From: Pseudomonas lalkuanensis
GTDB taxonomy: Bacteria; Pseudomonadota; Gammaproteobacteria; Pseudomonadales; Pseudomonadaceae
Direction: 5' to 3'
NCBI RefSeq assembly: GCF_008807375.1
Contig: NZ_CP043311.1
Coordinates: forward strand, 5,746,001-5,810,000
Length of the DNA stretch: 64,000 nt
Below are positions 54,469-63,955 of the stretch, piece by piece (the first letter of the stretch is position 1; each line of letters starts with the position of its first letter). A program made the translations under genes and the position numbers. Under the pieces are notes generated by a model that was given only the letters and a program-made list of their open reading frames with translations, made no database searches and had not been told where the DNA came from.

Positions 54469-54545
54469 CCGCCGGCGGGACAAGTATTTCTGCCGGCGGC
54501 CAAGTCCGCCTCTTGTAGACAGCTTGGTCCACCCCCATATTGGGG
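54469..54545 (+). promoter_or_regulatory. Hairpins in the gshA leader
   Basis: CCGCCGGC (54469-54476) and GCCGGCGG (54492-54499) form an 8-bp stem. CCCCA-TAT-TGGGG (54533-54545) forms a second one, 25 bases before the start codon. Neither has a T tract. Confidence 0.4.
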
Positions 54546-54570
54546 CGACCGACGCGTGAAGGATTCCAAA

Positions 54571-56157
54571 TTGAGCGATCTTCTTTCCCGCCGCCTGGCC
54601 TTGCTCGGCGAGCGCGCCAACCTGCCCCTGCTCACCCGGTGCCTGCACGGCATCGAGCGTGAATGCCTGCGGGTCGACGGCAATGGCCAACTGGCGCTGA
54701 CGCCACACTCCCCCGCCCTGGGCTCGGCCCTGACCCATGCACAGATCACCACGGACTATTCCGAGTCGCTGCTGGAGTTCATCACTCCGGCCGAGGCCGA
54801 TCCGGCGCAGACCCTGGCGGACCTGGAGAAGATCCATCGCTTCACCCTGGACAAGCTCGGCGACGAACTGCTCTGGAGCCCGTCCATGCCCTGCCGCCTG
54901 CCGGCGGAGGAAGACATCCCCATCGCCCGCTACGGCACCTCGCCCATCGGCCGTCTGAAGTACGTCTACCGCAAGGGCCTGGCCGTGCGTTACGGCAAGA
55001 CCATGCAGTGCATTGCCGGCATCCACTACAACTATTCCCTGCCCGAGGCACTCTGGCCGCTGCTCAAGCAGGCCGAAGGCGATCCGCAGAGCGACCGCGA
55101 GTACCAGTCGGCGCGCTACATCGCGATGATCCGCAACTTCCGCCGCTACAGCTGGCTGCTGATGTACCTGTTCGGTGCCGCCCCGGCGCTGGACAAGAGC
55201 TTCCTGCGCGGCCGTCCGCACGACCTCGACAGCCTGGACGCCGACACCCTTTACCTGCCCTGGGCCACCAGCCTGCGGATGAGCGACCTGGGCTACCAGA
55301 ACAACGCCCAGGCGGGCCTCACCCCCTGCTACAACAGCCTCGACAGCTATCTCGGGAGCCTGCGCCAGGCGGTGTCCACGCCCTACCCGCCCTATGCCGA
55401 GATCGGCACCAAGCAGGACGGCGAGTGGGTGCAACTGAACACCAACGTCATCCAGATCGAGAACGAGTACTACTCGAGCATCCGCCCCAAACGCGTCACC
55501 TACACCGGCGAACGCCCGATCCAGGCACTGATGGCCCGAGGCGTGCAGTACGTGGAAGTGCGCTGCCTCGACATCAACCCCTTCCTGCCGCTGGGCATCG
55601 ACCTCACCGAAGCGCGCTTCCTCGATGCCTTCCTGTTGTTCTGCGCCCTGCAGGACAGCCCGCCGATGGCCGGCGAGGAATGCCGCAGCGCCACCGACAA
55701 CTTCCAGCGCGTGGTCAAGGAAGGTCGCCGTCCCGGCCTGCAACTGCAGCGCCACGGCCATACCACCAGCCTGACCGAATGGGCCAATGAGTTGCTCGAC
55801 CGCATCGCCCGCACCGCCGAAGTGCTGGACGCCGCCCAGGGTGGCCAGGAACACGCCGAGGCCCTGGCCGCCCAGCGTGCCAAGGTCGCCAACCCGGAGC
55901 TGACCCCGTCGGCACGGGTACTGGCCGAAATGCGCGAGCGTGGCGAAAGCTTCAGCCAGTTCGCCCTGCGCCAGAGCCGCCAGCATGCCGACTACTTCCG
56001 CAGCCGGCCGCTCGATACCGAGGACCATGACCGCTTCGAGGCCATGGCCCGCCAGTCCCTGGACGAACAGGCGCGCCTGGAAGCCGAGCCGGAAGTCGAC
56101 TTCGACACCTTCGTCGCCGCCTACCAGGCGAGCATCCTCGGCTTGATCAGCAACTGA
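54571..56157 (+). CDS. gshA: Glutamate-cysteine ligase GshA
   Basis: 528 residues from a TTG at 54571 ([14 protein letters not shown]), which has an AAGGA ribosome site seven bases upstream; a GTG five codons earlier lacks one. Family signatures include [43 protein letters not shown] and [16 protein letters not shown]. It makes gamma-glutamylcysteine, the first and rate-limiting step of glutathione synthesis. The non-ATG start may keep expression low. A REP follows the gene. Confidence 0.96.
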   Translation: MSDLLSRRLALLGERANLPLLTRCLHGIERECLRVDGNGQLALTPHSPALGSALTHAQITTDYSESLLEFITPAEADPAQTLADLEKIHRFTLDKLGDELLWSPSMPCRLPAEEDIPIARYGTSPIGRLKYVYRKGLAVRYGKTMQCIAGIHYNYSLPEALWPLLKQAEGDPQSDREYQSARYIAMIRNFRRYSWLLMYLFGAAPALDKSFLRGRPHDLDSLDADTLYLPWATSLRMSDLGYQNNAQAGLTPCYNSLDSYLGSLRQAVSTPYPPYAEIGTKQDGEWVQLNTNVIQIENEYYSSIRPKRVTYTGERPIQALMARGVQYVEVRCLDINPFLPLGIDLTEARFLDAFLLFCALQDSPPMAGEECRSATDNFQRVVKEGRRPGLQLQRHGHTTSLTEWANELLDRIARTAEVLDAAQGGQEHAEALAAQRAKVANPELTPSARVLAEMRERGESFSQFALRQSRQHADYFRSRPLDTEDHDRFEAMARQSLDEQARLEAEPEVDFDTFVAAYQASILGLISN

Positions 56158-56186
56158 TCGGCGAATCGCCTGGCACTTTCTTGTTC

Positions 56187-56226
56187 TGTGGGAGCGAATT
56201 CATTCGCGAATGAATTCGCTCCCACA
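56187..56226. repeat. REP-type palindrome, perfect 40 bp
   Basis: Two exact 20-base arms beginning TGTGGGAGCGAATTCATTCG. It lies between the convergent ends of gshA and argA and could also form a transcript-end hairpin. Confidence 0.85.
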
Positions 56227-56238
56227 AAGAAACAGCCC

Positions 56239-57537
56239 CTACAGTGCCTTCTCGAACACCTGTGAATTGCGCTGGAAGTTGTACAGCGACGCCCGCGCCA
56301 CCGGCAGGCGCTCGACGCCGCTGGGCTGGAAGCCGCGCTCGCGGAACCAGTGGGCGGTGCGGGTGGTGAGGACGTAGAGGGTCTTCAGGCCCAGGGCGCG
56401 GGCCCGCTCCTCGATACGCTCCAGCAGTTCGTCGCCTCGGCCGCCGTGGCGGTATTCCGGATTCACCGCCAGGCAGGCCAGCTCGCCGGCGTCGGAGTCG
56501 GCGATGGGATAGAGCGCCGCGCAGGCGATGATCAGGCCATCGCGCTCGACGATGGTGAACTGCTCGATCTCCCGCTCCAGCACTTCCCGCGAACGGCGCA
56601 CCAGGATGCCCTGGTCCTCCAGCGGGGTGATCAGATCGATCAGGCCGCCGACGTCGTCGATGGTGGCTTCGCGCAGGGATTCGAACTGCTCCTGGTCCAC
56701 CAGGGTGCCGCCGCCATCGCGGGTGAACAGCTCAGTGAGCAGCGAGCCATCCTCGGCATAGCTGACCATGTGGCTGCGCTTGACCCCGGCGCGGCAGGCC
56801 TGGGCCGCGGCGTCGAGCAGCTCGGCCTGGTAGTTGTTGCCCAGGCGAACCAGATGCGGCGGCACCTGCTGCGGACGCAGCTCGCGCACCAGTTTGCCGG
56901 ATTCGTCGATCAGGCCGCGCTCGGCGCCGAACAGGATCAGCTTGTCCGCCCCCAGGTCGATGGCGACGCGGGTGGCCACGTCCTCGCAGGCGAGGTTGAA
57001 GATTTCCCCGGTGGGCGAGTAGCCGAGCGGCGACAGCAGCACGATGGCGCGCTCGTCCAGCAGGCGGCCGATGCCCTTGCGGTCCACGCGGCGCACTTCG
57101 CCGGTGTGGTGGTAGTCGACGCCGTCAACGACGCCGATCGGGCGCGCGGTGACGAAGTTGCCGGTGCTCACCCGCAGCCGCGAGCCCTGCATCGGCGAGG
57201 CGGCGATATCCATGGACAGGCGTGCCTCGATGGCAATGCGCAGCTGGCCCACGGCATCGATCACGCATTCCAGCGTGGGGCCGTCGGTGATCCGCAGGTC
57301 GCGGTGGAAGTGCGGGGTCAGGCCGCGCGCAGCCAGGCGCGCCTCGATCTGCGGGCGTGAGCCGTGCACCAGCACCAGGCGCACGCCCATGCTGTGCAGC
57401 AGCACCAGGTCGTGGACGATATTGCCGAAGTTCGGATGAGCGACCCCCTCGCCGGGCAGCATCACCACGAAGGTGCAGTCCCGGTGGGAGTTGATGTAAG
57501 GGGTAGCGTGGCGCAGCCAGTTGACGTAGTCGAGCAT
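56239..57537 (-). CDS. argA: N-acetylglutamate synthase ArgA
   Basis: 432 residues from MLDYVNWLRHATPYINSHRD; longer frames start inside argE. The N-terminal amino-acid-kinase domain (VRLVLVHGSRPQIEARL) binds arginine for feedback inhibition. The GNAT acetyltransferase domain, about 290-432, holds LACLAVNPEYRHGGRGDELL, the acetyl-CoA loop. It makes N-acetylglutamate from glutamate and acetyl-CoA, starting arginine biosynthesis. Next to argE, though P. aeruginosa-type cells use mainly the ArgJ cycle. Confidence 0.96.
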   Translation of the reverse strand: MLDYVNWLRHATPYINSHRDCTFVVMLPGEGVAHPNFGNIVHDLVLLHSMGVRLVLVHGSRPQIEARLAARGLTPHFHRDLRITDGPTLECVIDAVGQLRIAIEARLSMDIAASPMQGSRLRVSTGNFVTARPIGVVDGVDYHHTGEVRRVDRKGIGRLLDERAIVLLSPLGYSPTGEIFNLACEDVATRVAIDLGADKLILFGAERGLIDESGKLVRELRPQQVPPHLVRLGNNYQAELLDAAAQACRAGVKRSHMVSYAEDGSLLTELFTRDGGGTLVDQEQFESLREATIDDVGGLIDLITPLEDQGILVRRSREVLEREIEQFTIVERDGLIIACAALYPIADSDAGELACLAVNPEYRHGGRGDELLERIEERARALGLKTLYVLTTRTAHWFRERGFQPSGVERLPVARASLYNFQRNSQVFEKAL

Positions 57538-57653
57538 GGTTCCGTGAGCCTGTCGTAGAGCGAATTGACGAGTGCGATCCCCGGCTTGTCCGGGAATGAA
57601 AGTGAGGCGGCGCGTTATCGTCGTCGCATGAGCATCAACGGAAACCCTCCTGG

Positions 57654-58811
57654 TCAGGACTTGGTGGCGGATTGCAGGCAGTAATGCTGGATGAGCTGGC
57701 GCAATAGCGCAACGGTAGGCTCGATCCGTGACAGTTCGAGATGCTCGTCCGGCTGGTGGGCGCAGGCGATGTCGCCGGGGCCGAGCACCAGGGCCTCGCA
57801 ACCGAGCTGCTGAAGATACGGTGCTTCGGTGCCGAAGGCCACCGACTGCGCGGTATGGCCGGTAAGACGTTCGGCCAGGCGCACCAGATCACTTTCCGGC
57901 GACTGCTCAAACGGCGGCACTGCCGGGAACAGCGGCTTGAAGTCGATCATCACCTGGTAGTGCTCGGCCACCGGACGCAGGCGCTGGCGAATCACCGCGC
58001 GCAGGGTGTCCGGATTCATTCCCGGCAGTGGGCGCAGGTCGAACTCCAGGCTGCACTGGCCGCAGATACGGTTGGGGTTGTCGCCACCGTGGATGCAGCC
58101 GAGATTCAGCGTGGGCTGGGGCACGCTGAACTGCGGATTGCGAAACTCCTGCTGCCACTCGCCACGCAAGGCGATCAGGTCGCTCATCACCGCATGCATG
58201 GCTTCCAGGGCGCTGTGGCCCAGGCTGGGGTCGGAGGAATGGCCACTCTGCCCGAGGATGTCGATGCGCTCCATCATCACCCCCTTGTGCAGGCGGATGG
58301 GCTTGAGCCCCGTCGGCTCGCCGATCACCGCCGCGCGGCCCAGGGGCCTGCCGGCCTGCGCCAGCGCGCGGGCACCGGCCATGGAGCTTTCCTCGTCACA
58401 GGTGGCGAGGATGATCAGCGGCTGCTGGAACCGCTGGTCCAGCAGGCCGCGCACGGCCTCGATGGCCAGGGGAAAGAAGCCCTTCATGTCGCAGCTGCCC
58501 AGGCCATACCAGCGATTGCCGGCTTCACTGAGCTTCAGCGGGTCGGTTTTCCACAGGGCGGCGTCGAAGGGCACGGTGTCGCTATGGCCGGCCAGCACCA
58601 GGCCGCCGGGGCCCGTGCCGTAGGTTGCCAGCAGGTTGGCCTTGCCCGGCGAGACCTGCTGGATCTCGCAGCGGAAACCGAGGTCACCGAGCCAGCCGGC
58701 CAGCAATTCGATCACCGCCTGGTTCGACTGGTCCCAACTGGGTTGGGTGCAGCTCACCGAGGGGGTGGCGATCAGTGCGGCGAACTGGGATTTCAGGTCT
58801 GGAACGGACAT
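57654..58811 (-). CDS. argE: Acetylornithine deacetylase ArgE
   Basis: 385 residues of the M20 metallopeptidase family. Metal ligands appear in LAGHSDTVPFD, GLGSCDMKGFF and ATCDEESSMAGAR. It removes acetate from N-acetylornithine, giving ornithine. It lies upstream of argA in the same direction with 116 bases between. The related possibility is succinyl-diaminopimelate desuccinylase, but gene neighbourhood and HKGVMMERIDILGQSGHSSDP favour ArgE. Confidence 0.92.
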   Translation of the reverse strand: MSVPDLKSQFAALIATPSVSCTQPSWDQSNQAVIELLAGWLGDLGFRCEIQQVSPGKANLLATYGTGPGGLVLAGHSDTVPFDAALWKTDPLKLSEAGNRWYGLGSCDMKGFFPLAIEAVRGLLDQRFQQPLIILATCDEESSMAGARALAQAGRPLGRAAVIGEPTGLKPIRLHKGVMMERIDILGQSGHSSDPSLGHSALEAMHAVMSDLIALRGEWQQEFRNPQFSVPQPTLNLGCIHGGDNPNRICGQCSLEFDLRPLPGMNPDTLRAVIRQRLRPVAEHYQVMIDFKPLFPAVPPFEQSPESDLVRLAERLTGHTAQSVAFGTEAPYLQQLGCEALVLGPGDIACAHQPDEHLELSRIEPTVALLRQLIQHYCLQSATKS

Positions 58812-58949
58812 CGGAGGACCTCCACGGACGAGCGATAATCATAGGCCCAAGGCCGCGCGCGGTGAAACCGCTGCGGCACGTGGCCCGCCCGTCCTGTAAA
58901 CTTCACCGCCTTGGCAGCCACCCCCTGGCTGCGTCCGAAGACCCCGGCG

Positions 58950-60314
58950 ATGAACAAAGAGACCGAAATCAAGCTTCGCGCCAGCCGCGAGACCCTGGAA
59001 GCCCTGCGCGACCACCCGCTGCTGAAGAAGCGCAACAAGTCCGGCTGGGAACGCCGCGAACTCTTCAACCAGTACTTCGACACGCCCGACCGCGACCTGG
59101 CCCAGGCCCGCGTTGCCCTGCGCCTGCGCCGCGACGGCGAGCAGTTCATCCAGACCCTCAAGACCCGTGGCCAGAGCGTGGCCGGGCTGTCCGAGCGCAA
59201 TGAGTGGGACTGGTACCTGGACAAGGCCAAGCTGGACCCGAAGAAGCTCACCGACGACTGCTGGCCCGCCAGCCTCGCCGAGCTGGACAAGAAGCAGCTC
59301 AAGCCCATCTTCACCACCGACTTCCACCGTGACCGCGCCGAGATCGCCTGGGGCCGCGGCAAGGCCAAGGTGGTGATCGAGGCCGCCCTGGACCAGGGCA
59401 AGGTGATCGCCGGCAAGCTGGAAGAAGACATCTGCGAACTGGAACTGGAGCTGCGCCAGGGCGAACCCGAGGCGCTGCTGGAACTGGCCGCCGAGCTCGC
59501 CGCCGATCTGCCGCTGATGCCCTGCGACATCAGCAAGGCCGAACGCGGCTATCGCCTCCATGACGCCAACAGCTACCACCTCAGCCTGCCGGCGCCGGCC
59601 CTGTCGGCCGAATTGCCGCTGGACGACGCCTTCACCGCCCTCGCCTGGCACCTGCTGGGCAGCAGCCAGCGCCTGGCCGAGCAGTACCGCTTCAATGGTC
59701 ACTGGAAGCTGCTGGTGGACTGGCTGCAGCAACTGGTCGACCTGCGCGCCCTGATCGGCAGCCTCGGCCAGGCCGCTCCCCGCGCCAGCAGCCATGACCT
59801 GCGCGAAGCCCTGGACGCCCTGCTCAACGACTGGCGCCCGCGCGTGCAGGCCGGCGAGCTGGATGAAGCCGTGCGCCACGCCGCGCCGCAGCAGTTCGCC
59901 GAAGAACTCGCCGGCACCCGCTGGGGCCTGTTCTCCCTCAACGCTTCCCGCTGGCTGCTGACCCGCGCCTGGACCGTCGAACGCAATGAGCGTGGCAATC
60001 GCCAGGGCCAGGCCGTGCTGGGCAACTGGCTGCCGCGCCTGATCGCCGAGGAAGGCCAAGCCCTCAAGCTGGATCGCTACAAGCGCCAGCCCGAGGACCT
60101 GTCCGAGCAGCTTCCGCGTATCGAGCGCCTGCTGGTCTGGCTGCGTCTGGCGCGCCAGGTGCTGGAAGTGCCGGAAGTCGACCGCGCCTACGGTGAACTG
60201 TCCAAGTTCGCCGAACTGGCCGCCCAGCCGCTTGACGCGGAAGTACTGGCAGCCCGCAGCGAGCAGGCGCAGGCCCTGATCAGCCTGCGCAGCTGGAAGG
60301 CGCTGACCAGATAA
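58950..60314 (+). CDS. CYTH-domain inorganic triphosphatase (YgiF-like)
   Basis: 454 residues from MNKETEIKLRASRETLEAL. The CYTH signature ExExK is ETEIKLR. Further conserved basic and acidic strands are NQYFDTPDRDLAQARVALRLRRDG and EDICELELELRQG. The C-terminal half is helical and His/Arg-containing, resembling a CHAD domain. E. coli YgiF hydrolyses inorganic triphosphate. Here it is divergent from argE and followed 21 bases later by a DUF502 gene. Confidence 0.9.
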   Translation: MNKETEIKLRASRETLEALRDHPLLKKRNKSGWERRELFNQYFDTPDRDLAQARVALRLRRDGEQFIQTLKTRGQSVAGLSERNEWDWYLDKAKLDPKKLTDDCWPASLAELDKKQLKPIFTTDFHRDRAEIAWGRGKAKVVIEAALDQGKVIAGKLEEDICELELELRQGEPEALLELAAELAADLPLMPCDISKAERGYRLHDANSYHLSLPAPALSAELPLDDAFTALAWHLLGSSQRLAEQYRFNGHWKLLVDWLQQLVDLRALIGSLGQAAPRASSHDLREALDALLNDWRPRVQAGELDEAVRHAAPQQFAEELAGTRWGLFSLNASRWLLTRAWTVERNERGNRQGQAVLGNWLPRLIAEEGQALKLDRYKRQPEDLSEQLPRIERLLVWLRLARQVLEVPEVDRAYGELSKFAELAAQPLDAEVLAARSEQAQALISLRSWKALTR

Positions 60315-60335
60315 GGCACGTTCCGGGAACCCACC

Positions 60336-61022
60336 ATGCTCAAGCAAAGCTTCCGCTCCGTGGTCACCACCTGGCTCACCGGCCTGCTGGCCCTCTTGCC
60401 ACTGGTGCTGACCCTGGCCCTGCTGGCCTGGCTGGTGAGCCTGCTGAACCGGCTGGTGGGACCCTCCACGGTGATCGGCCAGCTCCTCGGCGCCCTCGGC
60501 CAGCCCTTTGCGAGCAACCCGGTGCTGGCCTATCTGGTCGGCACCCTGGTGTTGCTGGGCAGCCTGTACCCCCTGGGCCTGGCCGTGCAGCTCGGCCTGC
60601 GCCGGCCGCTGGCCTGGCTACTGGACATGACCCTGCGCCGTGCACCGCTGATCGGCAGCCTGTACGGCCTGGCGGACCGCTTCGTCGGCCTGCTGGACCG
60701 CAGCCAGAACGCCGACATCGCCGCGATGACCCCGGTCTGGTGCCTGTTCGGCGGCAACGGCGCGGCCGTGCTGGCCCTGCGCCCGAACCCGGAAACCTTC
60801 GAACTGGACGGCCGCCCCTACTGCGCCATCCTCGTGCCCACCGCGCCCATTCCGGTGGGCGGCGGGCTGATCTACGTGCCGGTGGAGTGGGTACGACCGG
60901 CGGAGATGGGTGTGGAAGGGCTGACCAGCATCTACCTGTCCATGGGCCTCACGCCGCCGCACCAGGCGGGCAGGTTGGCGAAGGAGCCGGTCGTCCTGGG
61001 CGACGACAGCAAGGCTTCCTGA
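60336..61022 (+). CDS. DUF502 membrane protein
   Basis: 228 residues. Two or three hydrophobic segments (about 10-36, 60-90) precede a soluble part. TGLLALLPLVLTLALLAWLV at the N-terminus and the APLIGSLYGLADRFVGLL region match DUF502, found widely in proteobacteria and plants (LIKE COV). Function in bacteria is unknown. It is in line with the CYTH gene and ends just before a REP. Confidence 0.9.
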   Translation: MLKQSFRSVVTTWLTGLLALLPLVLTLALLAWLVSLLNRLVGPSTVIGQLLGALGQPFASNPVLAYLVGTLVLLGSLYPLGLAVQLGLRRPLAWLLDMTLRRAPLIGSLYGLADRFVGLLDRSQNADIAAMTPVWCLFGGNGAAVLALRPNPETFELDGRPYCAILVPTAPIPVGGGLIYVPVEWVRPAEMGVEGLTSIYLSMGLTPPHQAGRLAKEPVVLGDDSKAS

Positions 61023-61032
61023 CGCTCTACTT

Positions 61033-61071
61033 TGTGGGCGCGAATTCATTCGCAATTGAATCGCTCCCACA
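61033..61071. repeat. REP-type palindrome
   Basis: Starts TGTGGGCGCGAATTCATTCG and ends GAATCGCTCCCACA; imperfect. It separates the convergent DUF502 and Lrp genes. Confidence 0.8.
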
Positions 61072-61085
61072 CATCTCTCTCCGCC

Positions 61086-61559
61086 TTACCCCTGCCCCAC
61101 CGGCAAACTGGTGGTGGACTTGATCTCCGACAGCGCGACGATGGAGTTCACTTCCTGTATCCCCGGCACCAGCGACAGCTTCTCGAAGAAGAAGCGCTCA
61201 TAGGCCTCGATGTCCCGGGTGACGATGCGCAGCATGAAATCCACCGCCCCCATCAGCACATGGCACTCCAGCACCTCGGGAAACCGGCGCATGGCCTCGG
61301 CGAACTCGGTGAGGTTGGAACGGCCGTGGGCGTTGAGTTTCACCTGGGCGAAGATCTGCGCATTAAGGCCCACCTTGCGCCGGTCCAGCAGGGTGACCTG
61401 GCGGCGGATCACCCCTTCCTCCTTCAGGCGCTGGATACGCCGCCAGCAGGGCGACTGGGACAGCCCCACCCGCTCGGCGATTTCGGCGGTGGAAAGGCTC
61501 GCGTCCTCCTGCAGCAGTTCAAGGATGCGCTTATCGTAGCTATCCAGGGCGACGGACAT
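61086..61559 (-). CDS. Lrp/AsnC-family transcriptional regulator
   Basis: 157 residues. The helix-turn-helix is LSTAEIAERVGLSQSPCWRR, and the first helices read DSYDKRILELLQEDA. The C-terminal RAM/ACT-like ligand domain has VLECHVLMGAVDFMLRIVTRDIEAYERF. Such proteins sense amino acids and form octamers. It is divergent from a small ACT-like gene, with 126 bases between, which is its likely target. Confidence 0.93.
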   Translation of the reverse strand: MSVALDSYDKRILELLQEDASLSTAEIAERVGLSQSPCWRRIQRLKEEGVIRRQVTLLDRRKVGLNAQIFAQVKLNAHGRSNLTEFAEAMRRFPEVLECHVLMGAVDFMLRIVTRDIEAYERFFFEKLSLVPGIQEVNSIVALSEIKSTTSLPVGQG

Positions 61560-61685
61560 AAAAATTCCCGACTCTGATCAATTTCAGGAAAGTCTATCCA
61601 AAGAATCTGCCTATCCACGTGATTCAGGCAGAAAAATCCCGTTGCAGACTGGAAAACTATCGGCGTCCCCACCGAGGAATCCACC

Positions 61686-62000
61686 ATGCTCAGCCTGCAG
61701 ACCGCCCCCGCTACCCGCGAAGACCACTGGCACCCGCGCGCCACCCAGCTCCAGGCCTGCGAGATGCAATTCGCCATCATCGCCGAGGCGGAAGCGGACA
61801 TCCTCGGTCGCCTGCTCGCCTTCTTCTCCCAGCTGCAACTGGTACCGCACTGGCTGGAAGTGAACCGGCTCGGCGACAACCTGCTGGTGCAATTGCGCCA
61901 GCCGGGGCTGACGCCGCACCGTGCGGAAGTCATCGCGCAGAAGATGCGCTCGCTGGTCAGCGTGTTCTCGGTGGAGCTGGAGCAGGCTGCCGTTCCTTGA
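61686..62000 (+). CDS. Small ACT-like domain protein
   Basis: 104 residues. From about residue 24 the sequence QACEMQFAIIAEAEADILGR leads to LVPHWLEVNRLGDNLLVQLRQPG, a beta-alpha-beta pattern like free-standing ACT domains such as the IlvM/IlvN small subunits. No recognised catalytic site. Located between the divergent Lrp gene and the secretion ATPase gene. It could be an amino-acid-binding regulatory subunit. The assignment rests on fold-like pattern only. Confidence 0.7.
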   Translation: MLSLQTAPATREDHWHPRATQLQACEMQFAIIAEAEADILGRLLAFFSQLQLVPHWLEVNRLGDNLLVQLRQPGLTPHRAEVIAQKMRSLVSVFSVELEQAAVP

Positions 62001-62103
62001 TCCAGCACTTAGTCGAGAACCTGCGATTCGGGCATGCTTGCCGTCCCGCGAGAAGAGCGATTGACTACTCTTTGAGACTGAACAGCGTGACCGAGGAGCA
62101 TGC

Positions 62104-63888
62104 ATGTCCGCCTTTGCCTCACCCGCCCAGGATCGTTGGCTGGACCTCAACGACCTGATGCGCGAACTGGTGGCCCAGGGCCGCCTGAGCCAGGACCAGG
62201 CCGAACATTGCCTGGCCATTCGCCGTAGCGCGGTGAACAACCAACAGCATCCCCTGGAGTTCCTGGCCAGCCAGCAGGTGGACGATCTCAAGCGTCCCGG
62301 CAAGAAGCTGGACCTGGAAACCCTCAGCCACTGGCTGGCCGAACATGCCGGCCAGCCCTACCTGCGCATCGACCCGCTGAAGATCGACGTCGCCGCCATC
62401 ACCCCGTTGATGTCCTACGCCTTCGCCCAGCGCCACAAGATCCTCGCCGTGGAGGTGAATAGCGAGGCGGTGACCATCGCCAGCGCCCAGCCCTTCGTGC
62501 AGGGCTGGGAAAGCAACCTCACCCACGTGCTCAAGCGCCCGATCAAGCGCGTGGTCGCCAACCCGGTGGACATCCAGAAGTTCACCCTGGAGTTCTACCG
62601 CCTGGCCAAGTCGGTCAGCGGCGCCAGCGCGGTGGACCAGAAGATCAGCGGCGTCGGCAACTTCGAGCAGTTGCTCAAGCTCGGCTCCAGCGAGCAGGAG
62701 CCGGACGCCAACGACGCGCACATCGTCAACATCGTCGACTGGCTGTTCCAGTACGCCTACCAGCAGCGCGCCAGCGATATCCACATCGAACCGCGCCGCG
62801 AGCAGGGCACCGTGCGTTTCCGCATCGACGGCGTACTGCACACCGTCTATCAATTCCCGCCGCAGGTCACCATGGCGGTGGTCAGCCGCCTGAAGAGCCT
62901 TGGGCGGATGAACGTGGCGGAAAAGCGCAAGCCCCAGGACGGCCGGGTCAAGACCAAGACCCCGGACGGCGGCGAAGTGGAACTGCGCCTGTCGACGTTG
63001 CCCACCGCCTTCGGCGAAAAGATGGTGATGCGGATCTTCGACCCCGAAGTGCTGCTGAAAAGCTTCGACCAGCTCGGTTTCTCCCAGGATGACCTGCGCC
63101 GCTGGCAGAGCATGACCAACCAGCCCAACGGCATCATCCTGGTCACCGGCCCCACCGGCTCTGGCAAGACCACGACGCTCTACACCACGCTCAAGCAGCT
63201 GGCCACGAGCGAGGTGAACGTCTGCACCATCGAAGACCCCATCGAGATGATCGAGGGCGCCTTCAACCAGATGCAGGTGCAGCACAACATCGACCTGACC
63301 TTCGCCAGCGGCGTGCGCGCGCTGATGCGCCAGGACCCGGACATCATCATGATCGGCGAGATTCGCGATCTGGAAACCGCCGAGATGGCGATCCAGGCCG
63401 CGCTGACCGGCCACCTGGTGCTCTCCACCCTGCACACCAACGACGCCCCAAGCGCCATCACCCGCCTGCTGGAACTGGGCGTGCCCTATTACCTGCTGCG
63501 CGCCACCCTGCTCGGGGTCATGGCCCAGCGACTAGTGCGCACCCTGTGTCCGCACTGCAAGGCACCGATGGAACTGCGCGAGGAAGACTGGGCCAGCCTG
63601 ACCAAACCCTGGAGCGCGCCGCTGCCTACCGGCGCCCACCGCGCCGTTGGCTGCCTGGAATGCCGTGATACCGGCTACCGGGGCCGCGCAGGGGTGTACG
63701 AGATCATGCTGCTGTCCGACGGCATCAAACCGCTGATCACCGCCGATACCGACCTCATCGCCCTGCGCCGTGCAGCCTTCAAGGAAGGCATGCGCAGCCT
63801 GCGCCTGTCCGGCGCGCAGAAGGTCGCCTCGGGCCTGACAACCATCGAAGAAGTGCTGCGGGTCACGCCACAAAGCGAACAGAAATGA
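62104..63888 (+). CDS. GspE/PilB-family secretion ATPase
   Basis: 594 residues. An N-terminal N1/GspE-like domain (about 15-180) precedes the ATPase. Walker A is VTGPTGSGKTTTLYTTL, the Asp box is CTIEDPIEMIEGAFNQ, Walker B is IIMIGEIRDLETAEMAIQAALTGHLVLSTLHTND. A tetra-cysteine zinc motif follows (LCPHCKAP and VGCLECRDTGYRGR). Such ATPases drive type II secretion or type IV pilus assembly. No pseudopilin or secretin gene is seen here, so it is an orphan in this window, like PA5210. Confidence 0.93.
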   Translation: MSAFASPAQDRWLDLNDLMRELVAQGRLSQDQAEHCLAIRRSAVNNQQHPLEFLASQQVDDLKRPGKKLDLETLSHWLAEHAGQPYLRIDPLKIDVAAITPLMSYAFAQRHKILAVEVNSEAVTIASAQPFVQGWESNLTHVLKRPIKRVVANPVDIQKFTLEFYRLAKSVSGASAVDQKISGVGNFEQLLKLGSSEQEPDANDAHIVNIVDWLFQYAYQQRASDIHIEPRREQGTVRFRIDGVLHTVYQFPPQVTMAVVSRLKSLGRMNVAEKRKPQDGRVKTKTPDGGEVELRLSTLPTAFGEKMVMRIFDPEVLLKSFDQLGFSQDDLRRWQSMTNQPNGIILVTGPTGSGKTTTLYTTLKQLATSEVNVCTIEDPIEMIEGAFNQMQVQHNIDLTFASGVRALMRQDPDIIMIGEIRDLETAEMAIQAALTGHLVLSTLHTNDAPSAITRLLELGVPYYLLRATLLGVMAQRLVRTLCPHCKAPMELREEDWASLTKPWSAPLPTGAHRAVGCLECRDTGYRGRAGVYEIMLLSDGIKPLITADTDLIALRRAAFKEGMRSLRLSGAQKVASGLTTIEEVLRVTPQSEQK

Positions 63889-63900
63889 AATGCTTGGCGG

Positions 63901-63920
63901 CTGGAGCGGAGGGGCTCCAG
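63901..63920 (+). promoter_or_regulatory. Hairpin after the secretion ATPase gene
   Basis: CTGGAGC and GCTCCAG pair around a six-base loop, without a T tract; a possible mRNA structure between the two genes. Confidence 0.35.
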
Positions 63921-63955
63921 TCACCGAGATACAGCCAGCAAAAGGAGCACATCCC

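Noticed and set aside
19393..61071. Repeated palindromes considered as a CRISPR array
   Set aside because: Copies are far apart, lack regular spacers and have no cas genes nearby; they fit REP elements.
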